A stretch of 64,000 nt of DNA. It comes from Stenogyne calaminthoides. Its lineage: Eukaryota > Streptophyta > Magnoliopsida > Lamiales > Lamiaceae. The stretch is taken from the NCBI GenBank assembly GCA_037126765.1, contig JBBCBC010000007.1:22949667-23013666 (forward strand), in the 5' to 3' direction. The notes beneath the pieces are model-generated. The model did no database searches and was not told the DNA's origin. It saw only the letters and a program-made list of their open reading frames with translations. The translations under genes and the position numbers were made by a program. Below, one piece after another: positions 57,387 through 64,000 of this stretch (position 1 is its first letter; each line of letters begins with the position of its first letter).

Positions 57387-57687
57387 TGATTTATTTGGAT
57401 GGATGGATTTGGAATCTATGGATTTCACACACAAATTAATAACCACTCTCCAATGAATTTACAAATACTTAAATTTGAAGTCTAGTTTAAAATGGAGAGA
57501 TTTTAAATCATCATCAAAATCTAGTCATTTGAAATACCCTCCTCTCTACTTCTTCACTCTCTCTCCCCCTTCGCTCTCTTCTCTTCTTTCTCATCTCTTG
57601 ACAATTCATGATTTGAAATATATGCATTCTTACCTTTATTATTTTTCAAATCCATTTATTTCAAATCCTCTCTATTCAAATGGAGTC
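57387..57687. mobile_element. MITE adjoining the previous element, TTA target site
   Basis: The left end TGATTTATTTGGATGG and inverted right end GACTCCATTTGAATAG are followed by a matching GGATTTG...AAT..ATGGATTT on both arms. TTA flanks at 57384-57386 (shared with the neighbour) and 57688-57690. Non-coding. Confidence 0.6.
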
Positions 57688-57846
57688 TTAGTGTATTTTT
57701 TTTAATTTGAATAGAGAACATGGGATATTACATCAAAATTGAGTCATCCGATTGAAGGTAGTAGTGAGTCACTCACCTCTGCAGACTTGTCACAGTTTTA
57801 TTTCATGACAATTGACAACTAAGGATGAAATTGTTTATGATGTTAA

Positions 57847-58749
57847 GGGTGTAATTGGTATGTTGGAATGGATAGAGAATTGAATGATCATTCCTTAATC
57901 TATTTCAAATACATTGATTTTTGGAAGGAAAAATAATTTCATTAGGAATGGTCATTCCAAAAAAATAAAGGAATTGTGATTCCTTACATACCCCATGAGT
58001 TTATGTATTCCACATTTTGAGAAATAAAATTTTTTTCCACAAAAAATATTATCATTCATTTCATAATATTACCTTCTACCCAACAACAACAATAATAATT
58101 TAATAATAATATTATTTTATTAAAAAAATTATTTAATAACAATAAAAATAATAACCAACTCCATTAATAATAATAATTATTATATTAAATATAATAATAT
58201 TACAAAATATAAATAATATAATTTTTTAATAATATTATTATATCTCAAAAAATGTAAATTAAAGCGATTTCTTAATATTATTTTAATAACAATAAAATAA
58301 AAATATTATTATTTAATAATATATTATTAATAATAAAAATATTAAAATTATATATAACATTATTATTAACTCATACTTTCAATAATAATTAAAAATATAT
58401 TAATATACATATATATGTTTACTAAAATTATATATTATTATAATAAACACAATAATAATATTATTTTTATAATTATAAAAAATATTATTTTAAAAAATAC
58501 ATATATTAAAAAGCTAAAAATAATAATATATTAAAAAAATATAATAATTAATAATAATATTAGTATTAAAGTATAATTAATAATTAATAATAATAATTTT
58601 AAAACAGATTCACCAATACTTATATTTTATTCCTAGGTCATATCAATCATAAGAATGATCGTTCATATATCATTCCATTCAGGCTTTCATTCAATTCATT
58701 AATTCATTCTATTCAACCGCAATTTCATTCAATCATACCAATCATGCCC
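57847..58749. mobile_element. Harbinger-type MITE with TAA target duplication and AT-rich core
   Basis: Left end GGGTGTAATTGGTATG and inverted right end GGGCATGATTGGTATG; TAA at 57844-57846 and 58750-58752. The core 58080-58610 is a degenerate AAT/ATT-rich tract with no gene. Confidence 0.8.
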
Positions 58750-58752
58750 TAA

Positions 58753-59516
58753 GAATTGTAACAATTAAACATTTTTAACTTTTTTCGTACTGCATTTACT
58801 TATTTCAGACTTTCAGGACACATATTCGACGTATATTAATCTTGTGTGACTCTAATTTTCTTTTTGTAATATTTATTTTCACTGAAATATCTAAGTTTCT
58901 AAAATGGAATCTCTTTGTTTCTTAAATGAATATATATAGAGACGTGATACTCTTGTACGTTTTTGTGATACTTTTAAAATTTAATTATCATAAAAATACA
59001 CAAGAGTGTCATGTCTCTTAAATAAGACTGTTTCATATGAATTTTCGTGTATAAATAATTAAATATAACAATGAAAATGAAATCATAAAATTTATTATTT
59101 TTAAAAAATCATAAAATGAATATATATTATGAAACCATAAAAAAGATTGTATGTAGTTAAACAATAAAATTGATAATATAAAATCTCTTTAAAAAAAACA
59201 ACTTTAATCAATTGCTATTACTAAAAGAGAAAAAGAAATGAGGACCACTGATCCGCCCAGGTAATGGGAAACAAAAGGCAAGAATAGGGAAAGTAGGCTA
59301 CGGCGGTACGGCCCAAAAGGAAAATCGAAGGCTAGCTAATTAAAAAAAAAAACCACAAACCTTAATACAGAAAATTGGGCCTGGACTAATCATAGTCCAA
59401 TCAAACAAATTTCATCCTGGGAATTTAAACATGATTTATTGTGTATGATCTTCATGAAAGTGGAAATTATTGACGATCAGCCATTCTCTTTGGAAATCAG
59501 TGTCGAGGGTAGCTCA
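58753..59516. other. Intergenic, nothing recognised
   Basis: AT-rich sequence without reading frames of note. The stretch 58920-59030 contains an imperfect inverted repeat around TGATACTCTTGTACGTTTT and ACACAAGAGTGTCATG, possibly a small MITE, but no clear ends were found. Confidence 0.3.
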
Positions 59517-59524
59517 ATTAAAGT

Positions 59525-60281
59525 CAATATTTTTAAACCCGGACCGGCCATCGCACCGGATGATGAATTGGATTACTGGAACACTGATTCCACCGGTTGA
59601 ACCGTTATAAAAAAAAAAACCGAATAACTTAATTTAATAAAAGCAATTACACTAATCATAAAATTTAATGTTATATATATAATTAGTAAAATCATCTAAA
59701 GTATTCTAATTATTCCTTTATTGTATTGCTCCTTAATTATTACTCTAATAAATTTGACCAATTCCTTGAAAGATAATTGAAGATACGCATCATCAAATCA
59801 ATTAAGTGACCAATTCAATATATATGGTATATATTTATTATAGAACGCTGAAATCATATATTGCAGAAGCGGTGATCGGGTGAAGCCTCCTTCTGTATTT
59901 CTAATTTCTTCGATTATATCCATGGCTTCTTTTGCCCCGAATCAAACGGATTAAATATTAAACATCAGTTTTTCATCCATCAACGAGATGGCGAACTGTT
60001 CGCCGCATCTAATGGGCGAGGGGAGAGTGGGCAGGATGCAGAAACGACTTGAACGGTTCGGTTGGCAATCTGTATTGTATTTTTAAATTTTTTTGCGTTT
60101 TTTGAAAATTAAAATTAACCGGGTTAATCGGTTCGCCGATTCGGCCGGTCAACCCGGTTTTTAGCCGGTTCTCACTGGTTCTTACATGACCCGCTGATTG
60201 TTAATAACCGGACTGGTACCGTGACCGGTTCCCGGTTAACCCGGTCGAACTCTCCAGTCTGGTCCAATTTTAAAAACACTG
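59525..60281. mobile_element. hAT-type MITE with ACCGG-rich ends, 8-bp TSD
   Basis: Left end CAATATTTTTAAACCCGGACC and inverted right end CAGTGTTTTTAAAATTGGACC, both followed by repeated ACCGG/CCGGTT motifs. Flanks ATTAAAGT (59517-59524) and ATTAAAGC (60282-60289) match at seven of eight bases. Confidence 0.8.
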
Positions 60282-60351
60282 ATTAAAGCAACACCGTCTT
60301 ATTAGAGGTATAAAAAATCTGAAATCGTTGGTAACAGCTTGTCGCCAAATT

Positions 60352-61375
60352 TAGAGGCGGACCCAAAAATTTTGTCTAAAGGCTCAATTAATAGTAGGAT
60401 ACCACTAAGTTCTCGTTTGGCTAAGTTTATTTTAAACATGTTGTTTTAAGAGATAATAAAATTTAATTTTTAAATAACTTATAAGTTGTTGAAATGTTTA
60501 AGTAATACAACTTATAAATTTTTTAATAATTTCTTTAAAATATATATTTTTTAATTATATAATATAATTTTTTTGAATAAAATTTTTATCGAAAATAAAT
60601 TTTTTTTGAACATAATTTTTTTTCTAAAAATAATATTTTCGGAAATTTTTTTCCTGAAAATAATTTTTTTTGGAACTTTTTTTTCTGAAAATATTTTTTT
60701 TTTAAAATTTTTTTTCTGAACATTATTTTTTTATTTCGAAAATATTTTTATTTTTTATTTTTTTTCGAAGAAAACAAGACGGGTTGGGTTGAATTCGGAC
60801 CGGGTTTGGATCGGAATGTGTTGAGATAGAGTAGAGCTTATATAATTTTTGGAGCTTATAAGCTCTAAATAAGTTTTTTTTTTAGATCTTATAAGATGTT
60901 AAACATGTTATTTTGCCAAACAAAATTAAGAAGCTTATGAGCTCTTAAACAACTTATAAACTTTTTTAAAGAGCTTATAAGTTGTGTCAAACGGGCCCTA
61001 AATATACTTTCAAATTTTCTATGTATACCAAAGTTTATTTTGACTAAATCTTTTTGTATTAAATGAGTAAAATACCTTACTTTGTGTATATATATTTAAA
61101 ATATATATTATAGATATATTTGTCGTTCACTCTTTCCCAACATCGTCTTCCTTATAAAGATATTATGAAAAATTAAATTAATTTTCAATTTTCCCTAAAT
61201 CAAATATCTAAATTTAAGCTTGAAATGTAAGGTTCACATTCCTAACCTAAAGACAATAACCTTCATCACTTGGCCATACATCAAATCAAATAGAAATATA
61301 GATATAATACCTTATATACTCTGAAAGTTCTAGGGGGCAATTGGCCAACTTGGACCCAATGTGGTTCCACCACTG
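60352..61375. mobile_element. Probable hAT MITE split by a Harbinger MITE
   Basis: Left end TAGAGGCGGACCCAAAAATT and inverted right end CAGTGGTGGAACCACATTGG are similar, but no TSD could be shown. It contains the complete Harbinger MITE 60409-60998 and AT-rich DNA. Confidence 0.5.
60409..60998. mobile_element. Harbinger-type MITE, TAA target duplication
   Basis: Left end GTTCTCGTTTGGCTAAG, inverted right end GGGCCCGTTTGACACAAC; TAA at 60406-60408 and 60999-61001. AT-rich with many AATTTTTTT runs; both arms contain ACTTATAAGTTG-type inverted motifs. Confidence 0.78.
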
Positions 61376-61840
61376 CTCGAACCCCTTCAACTTCGAATGA
61401 TTATCTCATAAAGAACCTAACTCTTTTAGCATAGTTAATCACAGATGCACCCGCAAATCTGTTAATGAAATTAGTAAATCATAAAAAGATAATACGAAAT
61501 ATTAAAATATGCATAGAGAAATAAAAATGCAAACGTAACAAAAGAAAAATAAAAAAAGCAGGCGAATTAATATATATGTTGGAGTCAGAGAAGTGAAGAA
61601 CTTAACACGAACGAAAAATAAAGAGAAAACATGGTTCCAAATTCCAATCAACTGTAGCAGCCCAATTCCTCTTAATCAAAATTTGCTTCTCCTAATCCCC
61701 ACAAATAATTATAATATATAGTCTGGCGGTAAAGGAAAAAGCCCATAAACAGAGTGGGCCAAAACTGAAGAGAGTTGATACTTGATAAAGCAGTAAGCGA
61801 AATAAGGAATTAATGAGCGCCTTTGTCTTGGCGTATTTCC
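61376..61840. other. Intergenic, nothing recognised
   Basis: Purine-rich on the plus strand, with no reading frame or repeat I can name. It could include the 3' UTR side of the gypsy element on the right, but no polypurine tract or LTR start was found. Confidence 0.3.
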
Positions 61841-61849
61841 TTTTCTCTA

Positions 61850-62348
61850 GACTTTGAATCACATATTGTTCTTATAACTTTGGCCTTAAATAGATTTAGT
61901 CTCATTAGTTTTTTTATCGTCGATTTAATCCCAATAACTTTGACAATGTCCAATTTTAGTCTCAAATCGGCCAAAATAACTTCATTTTATCGTTTTTATT
62001 TGGGGCTTTCCAGCGGATGTTGTGACTTGACTATCACGTGTATTGTCACATGTATTTTTAAGTATATTTGACTAATTCTTGTCGTCAATTCTGTTTTAAT
62101 TTAAAGTTTAAAATTTTAATTTTATATGCCTGAAATTTCAGCTGTTAAAAAAAAAATACAGTGACAGTCCAGTCACAGCATTTGTCGGAAAGCCCCAAAT
62201 AAAAATGATAAAATGACGTTGTTCCAACCAATTTTGGACTAAAATTGGACATTGTCAAAGTTATTGGGACTAAATCGATGACAAAAAAAACTTATGGGAC
62301 TAAATCTATTTGAGGCAAAAGTTATGAGACCATTTGTGATTCAAACTC
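61850..62348. mobile_element. Foldback (MULE-like) MITE with long inverted arms
   Basis: Two arms of about 210 bases are inverted copies of each other (left GACTTTGAATCACATATTG; right, inverted, GAGTTTGAATCACAAATGG; also TTTAGTCTCATTAGTTTT versus TTTAGTCCCATAAGTTTT). The centre holds GGGGCTTTCC near 62002 and its inverse. Flanks TTTTCTCTA (61841-61849) and TTTTCTTTA (62349-62357) are a 9-bp TSD with one mismatch. Confidence 0.82.
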
Positions 62349-62349
62349 T

Positions 62350-62424
62350 TTTCTTTACGACGCTAGTAAATTTTTGAGGCCAAAGTTATGGGACTATTTG
62401 TGATTTCTTTACGACGCTAGTAAA
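62350..62424. repeat. Short flank duplication carrying an extra MITE end
   Basis: TCTTTACGACGCTAGTAAAT occurs at about 62352-62371 and again at 62404-62423. Between them lies TTTGAGGCCAAAGTTATGGG...TTTGTGATT, an extra copy of the right end of the foldback element. Confidence 0.75.
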
Positions 62425-62687
62425 TGCGATCTACAACAACTCCTTTCCCCTTACTATTTGCCTTGTCCTCAAGGCGAAACTTTGAAAATTGAGCACGAAA
62501 AATAACCTTGTCCACCCAAATAGCATCATCGTCAGACAACCCAGCCCATGAACCAATACCTATTGCACCCTCCTGTCACCACGCCAAAAACACTTCCGAT
62601 GGAAAAAAATATGGCGTCTCATCATAAATATCCATTGGTAAATTCGAGTTCACCACATGATTGCCAGCTAACGCCTTGAGTTGCAAC

Positions 62688-63789
62688 CTCTAATGCACGG
62701 ATTCTTCAAAAAATATTAAAATGCAGTATCGGATACTTGGTGGGTGCTGGTGCGATTCGCGTGGGATTCGCACCGGGTGCGACACGTGGCGAATTTTGAA
62801 AGAGGGGGGGTGGGGGGCGGGATACGCGCACCGGGTCGTTCACAACGCAAATCCGGTGCGCCTTGGGTCCGTCTAGGGCATTTTTGAAAAAAATAAATAT
62901 TTTGTGGGGAAAATTTAAAACTTTAAATAAGAAAACTTAATTACCTTATTAACCCACAAAACTTAAAATAAGAAAACAAACTTTTAAACTAAAATATTAA
63001 TTATTTACTTACCTTTTCCAACCCAAAGTCCCAAAGTCACGAACAGAAAGTCAGAAACACGCCCTCCAGCCCTCCTCCTTTCTGTAAGCTGCGTTGCGAC
63101 TAGCGAGACCACCACGGCAAAGCTCGCACACCGGCCATTCAACATTTCGACCACGACGAAGCCCACCGCGCACCGGTCAATTTCAGTTCAAGACTTCAGG
63201 TATGTTATTTATTTAGTTGTAATTGATTTGGGGAAAATTTTCTAGGGTTTTATATTTTTCTAGAAATATTTAATGTTGTAGGAATTTCTATAAATGGACT
63301 CTTCAAATTCTTTTAATGTTGATGATAATACAAGTGATAAAGATGTGAATGATGGTAATGAGAATTGGCCATTGTGGAATTATGTAGTGAAGCAATCTAA
63401 AAGTGTTGGGAGTGGAGGAAATACAAAGCAATTCTGTTTTATTTGGTGATGAAAACATCGATGACGACCATTCGATCTAGTTAGATGATAAGATATGATC
63501 ATGTTGTGTATTATTTGACTTATTTCAATTGCATTTTGTTATGTAATGACTTAAATTGACAATGTGGCTTGTTTTAATTGGATTGAAATATTTATTATGT
63601 TTTATATGTTGGTTGATGATGGTATTTGAATTGTTATTTTTATATATTTTACAGGTATTATATATAATAAAATAATAAATAAATAGACGTATCCTTGCCG
63701 AATCGCACCCTGAATTTTTCAAAAATCCGTTTCCCCGTATCCATATTGCGTCGCCCCTGCACCCCCGCTTCCGCACCCATGCAACACAG
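62688..63789 (+). mobile_element. hAT copy B, 1.1 kb internal-deletion derivative, perfect 8-bp TSD
   Basis: Flanked by GTTGCAAC at 62680-62687 and 63790-63797. Starts CTCTAATGCACGGATTC and, from the right end inverted, CTGTGTTGCATGGGTGC, an imperfect TIR. GC-rich subterminal ATTCGC/GGGTGCG motifs occur at both ends. It contains the start of an hAT transposase (63294-63449) and a short tail reading DENIDDDH after it. It is inserted in gypsy pol and is the undisturbed reference for copies A and C. Confidence 0.92.
63294..63449 (+). pseudogene. hAT transposase N-terminus (BED zinc finger start), truncated
   Basis: A 51-codon frame: acidic start MDSSNSFNVDDNTSDK, then ENWPLWNYVVKQSKSVGSGG and a cysteine in TKQFCFIW before TGA. 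The W-P-L-W-x-Y-V...GGGN...F-x-C arrangement is the beginning of the BED-type zinc finger of plant hAT transposases, which normally continues CNFC and two histidines. Everything up to a short C-terminal tail (DENIDDDH in the next frame, 63448-63475) is deleted. An acceptor-like TTGTAG just before the ATG (63285-63290) suggests an intron in the 5' UTR of the parent gene. Confidence 0.75.
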
Positions 63790-64000
63790 GTTGCAACACA
63801 TGGAACACCAGATGAAGTTGCCCTCCAGCCAATAGGCAGCATGCCAATGTGCTCCAATATTTCAAAAGGACCAAAAAAAAAAAAAGGAGCTAACTTCGCA
63901 TTCAAACGGCAGAATAAAGAAGTTTGACAGTAGGTTCTGAATTTCAAAAAGACACGGTACGCGACAGCAAACTGAACATCTCGTCTATATTTGTTGGCCT

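Larger units (their letters stand above)
62425..64000 (-). pseudogene. Ty3/gypsy chromovirus pol 3' end (integrase C-terminus and chromodomain)
   Basis: Minus strand, entering from the window edge. The integrase C-terminal part at 64000-63798 reads ANKYRRDVQFAV, then FRTYCQTSLFCRLNAKLAP and FFGPFEILEHIG, with decayed positions. After the hAT insertion (62688-63789) it continues NHVVNSNLPMDI, a stop region, then GLSDDDAIWVDKVIFRAQF and FRLEDKANSKGKGVV, the end of a chromodomain-type gypsy polyprotein. A stop follows near 62420. No LTR follows directly; the sequence to the left is taken over by MITEs. Confidence 0.85.

Overview
This window is eukaryotic nuclear DNA from a flowering plant. It holds Ty1/copia LTR elements with plant-type gag, protease, integrase, reverse transcriptase and RNase H, a SIRE/Maximus-type copia element with a third long ORF, a chromodomain Ty3/gypsy fragment, CACTA, hAT, Harbinger and Mutator-like DNA transposons, a tRNA-derived SINE and a LINE tail. 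I could not identify one intact host gene. The gag style suggests an asterid (possibly Lamiales), but this is a guess. The density of nested and broken repeats suggests a heterochromatic or pericentromeric region.

Layout. (1) 1-3503: the 3' part of a plus-strand copia element (called P here), ending in a 1.85 kb LTR. (2) 3504-10108: a minus-strand copia of the same family (M) with its 5' LTR on the right. P's LTR butts directly onto the RT/RNase H region of M, so P is best read as inserted into M. (3) 10109-11095: 5' end of a Ty3/gypsy-like element (LTR, PBS-like site, start of gag). (4) 11096-13852: non-coding DNA with a small LINE insertion, ending in the subterminal repeats and right end of a CACTA transposon. 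(5) 13853-16190: copia fragment (integrase to RNase H). (6) 16191-20559: mostly non-coding, with an hAT derivative, a Harbinger MITE and a SINE. (7) 20560-30616: a complete 10 kb CACTA element with a 23-bp minisatellite, two solo LTRs and a multi-exon Transposase_24-type gene, but no visible TNP2-type transposase. (8) 31118-56252: an hAT derivative blown up to 25 kb by nested insertions. Inside it lie a Mutator-type MITE, a SIRE element (31927-55806) and a small hAT MITE. The SIRE element is itself hit by a solo LTR (33874-35451), by a complete copia element (39632-48862, perfect 5-bp TSD) and by a GC-rich hAT MITE in its 3' LTR. (9) 56253-62424: AT-rich intergenic DNA packed with MITEs. (10) 62425-64000: the 3' end of a Ty3/gypsy pol with chromodomain, split by another copy of the same hAT family (62688-63789, perfect 8-bp TSD).

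How the parts relate. The coding regions are retrotransposon polyproteins (Gag, PR, IN, RT, RH) and transposon-encoded proteins. All carry stops, frameshifts or internal deletions. The most unusual items are the third ORF of the SIRE element, which seems to have its own TATA box and an in-frame intron; an hAT family with three copies here, one keeping the BED-finger start of its transposase; the GC-rich segment in the copia leader that differs completely between two related elements; and the CACTA element that carries a 2.4 kb minisatellite.

Limits. Boundaries given with target-site duplications were read directly from the sequence. Family names rest on motif recognition without a database search. 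Divergence statements are by-eye comparisons of short stretches.
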